Of a stretch of DNA of 14,052 nucleotides, positions 7,191 through 13,717 are shown piece after piece. Origin of the DNA: an uncultured Eubacteriales bacterium (GTDB lineage Bacteria > Bacillota > Clostridia > Oscillospirales > CAG-272); the NCBI GenBank assembly GCA_910586545.1, contig CAJUIQ010000037.1, positions 1 to 14,052 of the forward strand. Reading direction: 5' to 3'. The position numbers and the translations under genes are program-made. Each line of letters begins with the position of its first letter. Position 1 is the stretch's first letter. Below the pieces are notes generated by a model that had not been told where the DNA came from, did not search any database, and saw only the letters and a list, made by a program, of their open reading frames with translations.

Positions 7191-7672
7191 ATATATGTAC
7201 CATCGCTGTCGAATCAGAGGAAACATTGCAGAACTTGCAGGTGCCGAAGAAAGATTTATATTTGTTCGTGTGTTCCGGAAATACCTGCCGCAGCCCCATG
7301 GCCGCTGCTATTTTCAATTACTACTATGGAAACGACAACCGTGCCGCTATTTCTGCAGGGTTATATGCGGATGCGTCTCCTTTGTCTCCCAATGCTGCGC
7401 ATGCGCTGGAACTGGCTGGAATCTCTCCGCCAGACCATATCTCACAACCAGTAGATACGGACATGCTGAACAAGGCCGTTCAGATAATTGGTATCACTGC
7501 CGCACATGCGGACAGTCTTATATGGACCTACCCTCAATTTGCTTCCAAAATTACTAAAATGTCTATGGATATTTCAGATCCATATGGAGGGGACCTCGCC
7601 GTATATCAGGCATGTCTGGAAAAAATTAAAGAAGCCCTTTTCGATATGTTCGGACCGGCGAAAACCGTATGA
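7187..7672 (+). CDS. low-molecular-weight protein phosphatase, YwlE-like (possible protein-arginine phosphatase)
   Basis: A 161-residue LMW-PTP family enzyme. The P-loop VCSGNTCRSP carries the nucleophile Cys29 and Arg35 (CX5R), and the general acid lies in SDPYGGD (Asp131). The residue four after the nucleophile is Thr33. In YwlE of Bacillus subtilis the Thr at this place selects phospho-arginine, while tyrosine phosphatases usually have Ile or Leu (CxGNICRS), so arginine phosphatase activity is the better guess. Compared with YwlE, about 20 extra residues precede the first beta strand (DLYLFVC). GGAGG at 7175-7179, 7 nt from the ATG, supports the start. It overlaps the lipoprotein gene upstream and the rimI-like gene downstream by ATGA. 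No McsB-type arginine kinase is in the window. Confidence 0.88.
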   Translation: MNICTIAVESEETLQNLQVPKKDLYLFVCSGNTCRSPMAAAIFNYYYGNDNRAAISAGLYADASPLSPNAAHALELAGISPPDHISQPVDTDMLNKAVQIIGITAAHADSLIWTYPQFASKITKMSMDISDPYGGDLAVYQACLEKIKEALFDMFGPAKTV

Positions 7673-8136
7673 TAGATATAGTATTACTGCCTTCAGAATT
7701 TCCTGCAGAAGATCCTGTTTTGGATCAGCTTGCAGCAATTGAAAAAATATGTTTTGGAAAAGACGCCTGGAGCAAAGATATGATTCTCTCCTCCATACGG
7801 CAGTCCTGCACACAAATTTGGACAGCAAAAGATATACAATTGTCTAAAATATTTGCCTACGCTATTTTATACCAAGCAGGCGATGAAGGAGACATTGCAA
7901 ATATCGCCGTCCTTCCTGACTATCGTCGAATGGGAATTGGCGGTATGCTGCTGGATACGATGCTACAGCACGCAAAAACTGCAGATATCCGCGCGGTTTA
8001 TTTGGAAGTGCGGCAATCTAACATCCCTGCCATACAGCTTTATCTTTCCAAAGGATTTCAAGAAATTGGCAAACGCAAAAAATATTACAAAAATCCCACA
8101 GAAGACGCTTTGCTTATGGTCAAAGCTATACTTTAA
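7669..8136 (+). CDS. rimI: ribosomal-protein-alanine N-acetyltransferase RimI-like (GNAT)
   Basis: A 155-residue GNAT acetyltransferase. The acetyl-CoA binding motif A is clear (IANIAVLPDYRRMGIGGMLL, with RRMGIG at 86-91), followed by LEVRQSNIPAIQLYLSKGFQEIGKRKKYY, the signature of RimI, and a C-terminal DALLM. RimI acetylates the N-terminus of ribosomal protein S18 in E. coli; in Firmicutes the gene usually sits with tsaB, tsaE and tsaD. Here it lies directly before tsaD, which supports the name. The start overlaps the phosphatase stop (ATGA), so translation is probably coupled; I see no strong Shine-Dalgarno of its own. An N-terminal alpha-amino acetyltransferase with other targets cannot be excluded. 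Confidence 0.88.
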   Translation: MIDIVLLPSEFPAEDPVLDQLAAIEKICFGKDAWSKDMILSSIRQSCTQIWTAKDIQLSKIFAYAILYQAGDEGDIANIAVLPDYRRMGIGGMLLDTMLQHAKTADIRAVYLEVRQSNIPAIQLYLSKGFQEIGKRKKYYKNPTEDALLMVKAIL

Positions 8137-8156
8137 ACGTAAAAAGGAAGAACATT

Positions 8157-9230
8157 ATGCGCATTCTGGCAATCGAATCTTCTTGTGATGAAACAGCAGC
8201 CGCTATTGTAGATATAGGGCCTCACCACCGACAAATTCTCTCCAATGTAGTAGCGTCTCAGATAAATACCCACGCCTTGTACGGAGGTGTTGTTCCGGAG
8301 ATCGCCAGCCGTGCTCATATTGAAGCAATTTCTATGGTTACCCAGCAGGCGCAAAGAGACGCCAGTCTGACTTTGTCAGATTTAGATGCTATTGCAGTCA
8401 CCTATACGCCAGGTCTGATCGGATGCCTGTTAGTAGGTGTCAGCTTTGCAAAATCCCTTGCCTTTTCTGCTGGGTTGCCACTCATTCCGGTAGATCATAT
8501 TAAAGCACATGCGGCAGCCGCCTATTTTGAGCACCCCACACTGGAAGCGCCTTTTACGGCATTCGTGGTATCCGGCGGTCATACCTCTATTTACAGTGTG
8601 TCAGCACCTTCTCAATTTGAAGAAATTGGCGGTACACGAGACGATGCAGCTGGAGAAGCCTTTGACAAAGTTGGCCGAATCTTGGGCCTACCGTATCCCG
8701 GCGGTGCTGCAATGGATGCCCTGGCTGCGGAAGGATATGCCCTTTTAGCGGAAGGAAAGTTGGATAAAATTTCGCTCCCATCTCCTGCACTGCGGGATAC
8801 CTTCGACTTTTCCTTCAGCGGATTGAAAACCGCTTGTGTAAATTATATTCATAATTATCGCCAAATTCACGGCTTAGATAAAACGGATCCTATCCCGCAT
8901 GAAGAAAGGGTTCGCGTGGCAGTCTCTTTTACAGATGCAGCTGTACAAGGCATTTGTAAAACATTAGAAAAGGTCATGCACCATACTGGCGAAAAAAAGC
9001 TGGTGCTGGCTGGAGGCGTAGCTGCCAACAGCCACCTGCGCAAAGCAGTTTTGTCCGTGGCAGAGAAGGAAAATACCGCCCTGTATATGCCCCCACTGAA
9101 GCTATGTGGAGATAATGGCGCTATGGTTGGCGCACAGGCATATTTTGAATACATCGCTGGTATACGGGCTGGAACGGATCTCAATGCCTTTGCCAGTGGC
9201 GAAACTGCCGTAATTTGTTCCACGCTGTAG
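8157..9230 (+). CDS. tsaD: tRNA N6-threonylcarbamoyladenosine transferase TsaD
   Basis: The ASKHA-fold catalytic subunit that transfers threonylcarbamoyl to A37 of tRNAs that read ANN codons. It is 357 residues, the usual bacterial length of 330-360. Visible signatures are MRILAIESSCDETAAAIVD at the N-terminus, the metal ligands in DHIKAH (His114, His118), FVVSGGHTSIY (nucleotide binding), GEAFDKVGRILGLPYPGG, FSGLKTA, AGGVAANSHLR, and CGDNGAMVG with the third metal ligand Asp319. AAAAGGAAG lies before the ATG. The usual partners TsaB, TsaE and TsaC are not in the window and must be encoded elsewhere if the pathway is complete. The TAG stop lies inside the left arm of an 11-bp inverted repeat. 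Confidence 0.97.
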   Translation: MRILAIESSCDETAAAIVDIGPHHRQILSNVVASQINTHALYGGVVPEIASRAHIEAISMVTQQAQRDASLTLSDLDAIAVTYTPGLIGCLLVGVSFAKSLAFSAGLPLIPVDHIKAHAAAAYFEHPTLEAPFTAFVVSGGHTSIYSVSAPSQFEEIGGTRDDAAGEAFDKVGRILGLPYPGGAAMDALAAEGYALLAEGKLDKISLPSPALRDTFDFSFSGLKTACVNYIHNYRQIHGLDKTDPIPHEERVRVAVSFTDAAVQGICKTLEKVMHHTGEKKLVLAGGVAANSHLRKAVLSVAEKENTALYMPPLKLCGDNGAMVGAQAYFEYIAGIRAGTDLNAFASGETAVICSTL

Positions 9231-9400
9231 GTTTATATCTGCATATGACGAAGTTATACAGTTGAAGGTTCTGCCAATGCCGAATTTTCCACAGGTTTTT
9301 CCACAGGGTGTGGGAAACTCTGATTTTACAGTACATTTCCGTTTTCTGCATTTGAAAATTTGAAAAATCGATTCTGGTTCTTGCCAAAAATAAACCTACA
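9226..9400. repeat. 11-bp inverted repeat bounding the tsaD-dnaD intergenic block
   Basis: TGTAGGTTTAT (9226-9236) and ATAAACCTACA (9390-9400) are perfect complements 153 nt apart. The left arm contains the tsaD stop codon. I see no target-site duplication and no open reading frame between the arms. It may be a small terminal-repeat element, a pair of operator half-sites, or chance. Confidence 0.6.
9285..9317. promoter_or_regulatory. DnaA-box-like cluster, three sites with 12-bp phasing
   Basis: TTTTCCACA at 9285-9293 and again at 9297-9305 each differ by one base from the DnaA box TTATCCACA. A third, inverted site TGTGGGAAA (9309-9317) matches 7 of 9. The starts are exactly 12 bp apart. The layout resembles the box-rich side of Firmicute replication origins, and the block sits directly before two primosome genes. 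The last two sites can also pair as a hairpin. No convincing -10/-35 pair was found in this block. Confidence 0.6.
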
Positions 9401-9421
9401 AAGAGAGGAACGGTCTCATTT

Positions 9422-10447
9422 GTGAAAATAAAAGTAGATTATACCGGGCAATGCATTCTAATTCCTGCAGGGCCTGTTTTAGATAAACTGGGCGACGCAG
9501 ATGGAACCAAGCTGCGAGTACTGCTTCTTGCTCTTGCCAATCCCACAGCGGAAGAAGAAGAAATGTGCGACACCTTGAATATCACTCCAAAGAGTCTGCA
9601 CAATGCCCTGAGCTTTTGGGTAGACGCCGGAGTGATCCATTTAGATGCTACGGCACCGCCCGTTAAAAAAAACGCACAGAAAAGCAGCACAAAAAAAGAC
9701 ACGGCTGCGGCAAAAAAAGAAAGCGCGGCGGGACGTGTTGCCGTGTCCCGCCCCCGCCCGGTTGCCCGCGCGGCACAGCTTCCCCATTATACATCAGAAG
9801 AGGTGGCAAGCTATGTCAGCGCCCATGCGGAGGTGGCTGATCTTTTGGTCAGTTGTCAACAATATATGGGAAAACTGTTTAACATTGCTGAGGTTGAAAT
9901 TGTAGTTGGCCTGCTGGACTACCTTCACCTGGACAGCAACTATATCCTGCTTCTGTTTTCTCATTGTAAGAAAATGGAGAAAAAGTCCCTGCGTTATATA
10001 GAAAAACTTGCTATTGGCCTTTTTGACGACGGCATTATGGACTATGATGAGCTGGATGCGCATCTGCAAGCCATTGAGGATGCTTCTAAGTTGGAAAAGC
10101 AACTGCGTCGTCTATTTGGTGCAGGTCGCCGTTCTCTCACAGCCAAGGAAAAAGACACGTTCGGCCGCTGGGCAGGAAAATGGAAAATGCCTTACGAGCT
10201 GATTGAAAAAGCATATGAAATAACAGTAGAAAATACGGGTGGTGCCTCCCTTCCCTACTGCAATGCAGTTTTGGAAAAATGGTATCAAAGCGGCTATACA
10301 ACGCTAGAGCAGGTTACTAATGCAATCACCCAATATCGGCACGATCGAGATGGGGCACAGGATAAAAAAGGCAGCTTTGAAACAGACGACTTTTTTGAAG
10401 CAGCCCTTCGCCGCTCATACGGCGACGAAGGCGGAAAGGACGCGTAA
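9422..10447 (+). CDS. DnaD-domain replication initiation protein
   Basis: A 341-residue protein of the DnaD/DnaB family, which in Firmicutes remodels DNA and helps to load the replicative helicase. Residues 1-75 look like a small winged-helix domain; residues about 80-120 are a Lys/Ala/Arg/Pro-rich flexible linker; the rest holds two DnaB_2 (DnaD C-terminal) repeats at about 140-215 and 225-305. The second has the DNA-binding signature YCNAVLEKWYQSGYTTLEQV, a form of the family motif YxxxIxxxW...G. Translation most likely starts at GTG 9422; the purine-rich AGAGAGGAA lies about 12 nt away, which is long. No better in-frame start exists. A helicase-loader gene follows after 5 nt, which supports the role. 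Confidence 0.9.
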   Translation: MKIKVDYTGQCILIPAGPVLDKLGDADGTKLRVLLLALANPTAEEEEMCDTLNITPKSLHNALSFWVDAGVIHLDATAPPVKKNAQKSSTKKDTAAAKKESAAGRVAVSRPRPVARAAQLPHYTSEEVASYVSAHAEVADLLVSCQQYMGKLFNIAEVEIVVGLLDYLHLDSNYILLLFSHCKKMEKKSLRYIEKLAIGLFDDGIMDYDELDAHLQAIEDASKLEKQLRRLFGAGRRSLTAKEKDTFGRWAGKWKMPYELIEKAYEITVENTGGASLPYCNAVLEKWYQSGYTTLEQVTNAITQYRHDRDGAQDKKGSFETDDFFEAALRRSYGDEGGKDA

Positions 10448-10452
10448 CACTT

Positions 10453-11415
10453 ATGCATGATGCAATCAAACGGGTACGAGATGCATATCAAAACAAAAGA
10501 GGCGCTGCCGTAGGGCGCAGCGAGGAACGTAAAGCGGCGCTGTATCCTATCATTCCCGGTTTGTTGGAAATCGACACACAACTGGCCTCTACAGCGCCAA
10601 AGGTACTTTCTGCCGCCATATCAGGACAAGATGTGGATAAAAAACTGGAGTCTCTCCAAAAAGAAAACGCCGCGCTTCGCAAAAAAAGGGGAGAAATGCT
10701 GCTGGCAGCAGGATATCCTGCCGATTATACAGATATTGTATATACGTGTAACGCATGCGGGGATACTGGATTTATCGGCGTAAATATGTGCAGTTGCATG
10801 CGGCATGCCATAGCGCAGGCTATGCTGGAAGATTCGGGGCTTGGCAAACTGGCTCTCGCACAAAGCTTTGATACCTTCTCTCTTTCTTATTACAAAGAGG
10901 GTAAGGAACGTGCTTCCATGGAGCACAATCTGCACACATTGCAAAGTTTTTCAAAAAACTTCACTGAAAAGACCCAGGACAGTTTTCTTTTGGTCGGCTC
11001 CACAGGGCTTGGGAAAACGCACTTATCCACTGCTACAGCCGTGTCCATTATTGCCAAAGGCTACGAGGTCGTGTATAAAACAATCCAAAGTATGCTGGAC
11101 GATTTTGAACGGGAACAGTTTGGCAGGGGCTCTTATGAGGATATCCGTATGTATTACGAGGCGGATCTCTTGATCGTGGATGACCTTGGAGCGGAGATGT
11201 CCACGCAATTTACCGTTTCCTGTATATACAATGTAGTAAATATGCGTATTAACAACGGAAAACCAACGATCATCAGCACCAATTTAACGCAAAGCGAGCT
11301 GCGGGAACGGTATGCGGACAGAATTACCAGCCGTCTTTTTGGAGAATATAAGCCCCTGCTCTTTTGCGGAGTAGATATCCGTCGACAGAAACTGGCTGAT
11401 CAAGGGAGGAAGTAA
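10453..11415 (+). CDS. DnaI/DnaC-like replicative helicase loader ATPase
   Basis: A 320-residue AAA+ ATPase. The N-terminal part includes a coiled-coil-like stretch (about 60-82) and a zinc-binding motif CNACGDTGFIGVNMCSC (Cys99, Cys102, Cys113, Cys115), as in Bacillus DnaI. The ATPase core shows Walker A GSTGLGKT (182-189), Walker B LLIVDD (239-244), sensor ISTN (274-277) and a DRITSRL arginine-finger region (Arg290/Arg294). DnaI-type loaders open the DnaB-family helicase ring and place it on DNA. The pairing with a DnaD-domain gene 5 nt upstream matches the Firmicute primosome. IstB-like transposition helpers share the ATPase core, but the zinc motif, length and context argue against that. 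Confidence 0.92.
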   Translation: MHDAIKRVRDAYQNKRGAAVGRSEERKAALYPIIPGLLEIDTQLASTAPKVLSAAISGQDVDKKLESLQKENAALRKKRGEMLLAAGYPADYTDIVYTCNACGDTGFIGVNMCSCMRHAIAQAMLEDSGLGKLALAQSFDTFSLSYYKEGKERASMEHNLHTLQSFSKNFTEKTQDSFLLVGSTGLGKTHLSTATAVSIIAKGYEVVYKTIQSMLDDFEREQFGRGSYEDIRMYYEADLLIVDDLGAEMSTQFTVSCIYNVVNMRINNGKPTIISTNLTQSELRERYADRITSRLFGEYKPLLFCGVDIRRQKLADQGRK

Positions 11416-11417
11416 AA

Positions 11418-11849
11418 GTGAAAAAACACCAATTTGGCATTTTGACGCTGGCAGTACTGCTGCTATTCTCAAGCTGCGCGGCCACTCGGGAAACAGAACC
11501 CGCTGCGGTTATAGAGTATTTGCAGGAATCAAAGGAGGTGCGGGCATATATATATGAAACAGACGCTTCTATGAAATTGGTTCCCGACGATGCATTTATG
11601 TCCCTGCTGGACGGAAGCTGGGAAAAGAAAAGCGACGGAGCAGATGGAGAAAAAATTTTGTCCATCATTGCAGGATCCCAATATGAAATCTGCTTCTTTT
11701 CCGATGGAACCGCAATGATTTATTATGGCGTAGTGGATATTCTCCATCGCGACCGTCAGTATTATACCTTCACACCAGGAGAAAATCCTGAAAGAATGGT
11801 ACAGTATATAGAAGAAAATGGCACCATTTATGAAGAAACCACAGACTGA
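11418..11849 (+). CDS. small lipoprotein of unknown function
   Basis: A 143-residue predicted lipoprotein. The start is GTG 11418, supported by GGGAGGA at 11404-11410 with ideal spacing, and lies 2 nt after the helicase-loader stop. The signal peptide MKKHQFGILTLAVLLLFSSC has lipobox F17-S18-S19-C20; Phe at -3 is less common but accepted. The mature part is acidic and contains the strand-rich segment ICFFSDGTAMIYYGVVD followed by RQYYTFTPGENPERMVQYIEENG, which looks like a small beta-sheet domain. I do not recognise a family. Tight coupling to a replication gene is odd for a surface lipoprotein and may only reflect operon packing. Confidence 0.83.
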   Translation: MKKHQFGILTLAVLLLFSSCAATRETEPAAVIEYLQESKEVRAYIYETDASMKLVPDDAFMSLLDGSWEKKSDGADGEKILSIIAGSQYEICFFSDGTAMIYYGVVDILHRDRQYYTFTPGENPERMVQYIEENGTIYEETTD

Positions 11850-11884
11850 TCTGTAATAATGTAAAGAAAGGTATGGGTATAAAT

Positions 11885-12751
11885 ATGAAAATCGGCGTTA
11901 TGGTAGAATCCTTCCGGAAAGACTTTCGGGAAGGCGTTGCAGAAGCCGCTGCGCTGGGAGCAGCAGGAATCCAGGCATATGCCACCGCATATGGAACGCT
12001 CAACGTAGACACCATTACCAAAGACAAGCTGCGGGAAGCTTTAGACATCGTACATTCCCACGGAATGGTATTTTCCGCGATTTGTGGGGATTTCGGTGTA
12101 GGATTTACCGATCCTGAAAAAAATGCGGTCTATGTAGACAAGTCCAAGAGAGTACTGGAATTGGCGAAAGAATTGGAATGCGATGTGGTAACCACCCACA
12201 TCGGCACAGTACCGGCGGAAGAATGTGAGACAAAAGAAATCATGCGCAGCGCTTGCCGAGAATTGGCAATTTTCGCTGATACGATGGGGAGTGCGTTCGC
12301 TGTGGAAACCGGACCGGAAAAGGCGCAGATCCTATGTGATTTTCTAGACAGCTTGGGGGCGGGCGGCGTACGGGTAAATTTTGACCCAGCCAACCTTGTA
12401 ATGGTAGCGGCAGACAATCCTCAAACAGCCGTGGCGACGCTTGGAAAATATATAGTACATACCCACGCAAAGGATGGAATTAAACTGGATACCTCTCTTA
12501 GAAAAGACATCCAGGTTGCCATTGGCGGCGAGGCAGCCGGTCACGATCAGTTGCTGGCTATGGGTCGGGCATATCTGGAACTTCCTCTGGGAGAGGGCGA
12601 CGTAGGATTTGATACCTACCTGCCGGCGCTTGCCGCAACCGGGTTTGATGGATTTCTCACAATCGAACGGGAAGTGGGAGACGATCCCGCAAAGGACATC
12701 CGGCTTGCCGCAGACTTTCTGCGGGAAAAGCTTGCCATCCTCGGACTTTAA
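11885..12751 (+). CDS. sugar phosphate isomerase/epimerase-like TIM-barrel protein
   Basis: A protein of about 288 residues of the xylose-isomerase-like/AP endonuclease 2 TIM-barrel superfamily, which includes sugar epimerases and IolE-type inosose dehydratases. The barrel strands and likely metal ligands are visible: Glu141 (FAVETG), Asp167 (VNFDPAN), His192/His194 (VHTHAKD) and Glu261 (LTIEREVGDDP), numbered from ATG 11885. Two ATGs compete: 11873 has AAAGG only 1 nt away, while 11885 gives the MKIGVMVESF start I expect for the family, with the same AAAGG 13 nt upstream; the true start is uncertain by 4 codons. It lies 35 nt after the lipoprotein gene. The substrate cannot be named from sequence. 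Confidence 0.88.
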   Translation: MKIGVMVESFRKDFREGVAEAAALGAAGIQAYATAYGTLNVDTITKDKLREALDIVHSHGMVFSAICGDFGVGFTDPEKNAVYVDKSKRVLELAKELECDVVTTHIGTVPAEECETKEIMRSACRELAIFADTMGSAFAVETGPEKAQILCDFLDSLGAGGVRVNFDPANLVMVAADNPQTAVATLGKYIVHTHAKDGIKLDTSLRKDIQVAIGGEAAGHDQLLAMGRAYLELPLGEGDVGFDTYLPALAATGFDGFLTIEREVGDDPAKDIRLAADFLREKLAILGL

Positions 12752-12805
12752 AATATCCTTCCTTCAACCCCTATATTATGTAGCCCGTTGACAAAACCTT
12801 TTCAT

Positions 12806-12843
12806 AAAAAAATCCCCTGCCAGGCATTGCCTGGCAGGGGATT
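12806..12843 (-). terminator. intrinsic terminator between convergent genes
   Basis: A nearly perfect stem (AATCCCCTGCCAGGCA paired with its complement, 12811-12843) is followed on the minus strand by a 7-base T-run (12812-12806). It thus ends the minus-strand microprotein gene; on the + strand the tail ATTATACTTT is weaker but it probably also stops transcription from the epimerase operon. Confidence 0.9.
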
Positions 12844-12876
12844 ATACTTTATATATTTAGAGAATCGTTAGGCAAA

Positions 12877-12972
12877 TCAAGCGCCGCAGCCGCATACGCA
12901 AGTGAGAATCAGCAGAGCGATGATGATGAGCCATACAACCTCATTACCGAAAAGATCGCAAAGGCAGTTCAT
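12877..12972 (-). CDS. 31-residue cysteine-rich hydrophobic microprotein
   Basis: A very short gene that is easy to miss. The translated protein starts MNCLCDLFGNEVVW, continues with a hydrophobic helix (LIIIALLILT) and ends CVCGCGA, giving five cysteines in 31 residues, at both ends of a single membrane segment. It has a good ribosome binding site (AAAGGA, 6 nt before ATG on the minus strand) and a strong terminator 34 bp downstream, so it looks like a free-standing transcription unit. I recall similar tiny Cys-rich hydrophobic ORFs in Clostridia, often without function. The sequence CATACTAT at 13048-13055 (minus) resembles a sporulation sigma-E -10 element, which is only suggestive. Confidence 0.75.
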   Translation of the reverse strand: MNCLCDLFGNEVVWLIIIALLILTCVCGCGA

Positions 12973-13159
12973 AGTGTTTTCCTTTCGTCATTTATTATTT
13001 CGGACAGGAATCCGTTCCGGAGTGCTTTTGCTTCACACTCCAATATAATAGTATGTTACATAACCCCCTTGTGTGCACAGCATCTTGAACTGCGTCTCTG
13101 CCGTTTTTCATAAATGCCTTAATAGAAAAAAATCTTTGCCGGAATCTGCAAAAAAACTC
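12973..13159. other. intergenic region between divergent microprotein and tRNA genes
   Basis: It contains the minus-strand leader of the microprotein gene and upstream sequence of the tRNA promoter. No ORF of note and no strong hairpin was seen. Confidence 0.6.
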
Positions 13160-13188
13160 TTGAAAATCCGCACGGGATTTATTATAAT
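13160..13188 (+). promoter_or_regulatory. promoter of tRNA-Gly
   Basis: TTGAAA (13160-13165), a 17-bp spacer and a perfect TATAAT (13183-13188) lie 15 bp before the mature tRNA 5' end. Confidence 0.88.
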
Positions 13189-13203
13189 AAATAAGTAAGA
13201 TAT

Positions 13204-13277
13204 GCAGATGTAGTTCAGTGGTAGAACCTCAGCTTCCCAAGCTGATGATGCGGGTTCGATTCCCGTCATCTGCTCCA
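13204..13277 (+). tRNA. tRNA-Gly, anticodon CCC
   Basis: The sequence folds as a cloverleaf: acceptor arms GCAGATG and CATCTGC, anticodon stem TCAGC/GCTGA with loop TTCCCAA (anticodon CCC, reads GGG), T-arm CGGGTTCGATTCCCG, discriminator T and an encoded CCA end. Length is 74 nt including CCA. It has its own promoter and terminator, so it is a single-gene unit. Confidence 0.96.
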
Positions 13278-13278
13278 A

Positions 13279-13312
13279 AAAGGCGATTCAGTTGAATCGC
13301 CTTTATTTATTG
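13279..13312 (+). terminator. terminator of tRNA-Gly
   Basis: The stem AAAGGCGATTCA / TGAATCGCCTTT starts right after the CCA end and is followed by a T-rich tail. Confidence 0.88.
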
Positions 13313-13568
13313 TGTTTTTCGAGTTTTCCCTTTGTCATCAATGGTTTTGAGAATTTTAAACTATTCAAAAATGAATGTTTTGTTCTATAAAAGCGGATTA
13401 AAATACACAAAAAACGAGCAATTGCATACATAGATGCATACATTATATCCTGTAAAAAAGAGGGAAAAGAATTATTAGTCCTATCCCCTCTTTTTCATCC
13501 ACGTCAATGAAAGCATCCTTACAGCTGGATAATTATATTGGGCTTTATTTCGATTGATACAAAACCAG

Positions 13569-13631
13569 TTACGCCCACAAACTCACCAAAATGATAGTAA
13601 TCCGTAACCGCTTACCGAAAACATCACTCAT
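13569..13631 (-). pseudogene. possible decayed copy of the cysteine-rich microprotein gene
   Basis: A 20-codon frame reads MSDVFGKRLRITIILVSLWA and then stops. The block on the + strand TTACCGAAAACATC matches TTACCGAAAAGATC of the intact gene at 13 of 14 bases, and nearby AACC and ATGAT blocks keep the same order. The DxFG turn followed by a hydrophobic run is shared, but all cysteines are lost. The likeness is short and could be chance. Confidence 0.3.
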
Positions 13632-13684
13632 AAAAATTCACCCATACTATTTTTTAACAATATTTACTCACATATCGCCCTGTG

Positions 13685-13713
13685 AATATAAGGGAGCGTT
13701 CTACGCTCCCCTT
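13685..13713 (-). terminator. terminator of the right-edge minus-strand gene
   Basis: The stem GGGAGCG(T)/(A)CGCTCCC with a 3-base loop lies 7 nt after the stop codon; on the minus strand it is followed by TTATATT, a moderate T-tract. Confidence 0.7.
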
Positions 13714-13717
13714 TCTC

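Larger units (their letters stand above)
13313..13717. other. gene-poor region, about 400 bp
   Basis: No convincing gene. It holds a direct repeat TGCATACA (13423-13430 and 13435-13442), a 10-bp inverted repeat with a 21-base loop (13455-13464 with 13486-13495, AAAAAGAGGG type), a possible decayed copy of the microprotein gene (13569-13631) and a terminator for the minus-strand gene on the right. The AT-rich base use differs from the neighbouring genes. Confidence 0.6.

Noticed and set aside
9297..9317. Hairpin TTTTCCACA/TGTGGGAAA as an intrinsic terminator after tsaD
   Set aside because: No T-run follows on either strand and the stem is weak; DnaA-box likeness explains the pattern better.
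12788..12793. TTGACA as a -35 element
   Set aside because: No matching -10 at 16-18 bp; it lies just before a terminator hairpin.
13423..13442. Two TGCATACA copies as the start of a CRISPR or iteron array
   Set aside because: Only two copies, 12 bp apart, with no further units or associated genes.
13303..13443. Minus-strand frame of 46 codons beginning MYASMYAIAR with an AGGA 5 nt upstream
   Set aside because: No domain, low-complexity Lys/Phe/Leu content, start made of the TGCATACA direct repeat, and it runs into the tRNA terminator; not enough support for a gene.
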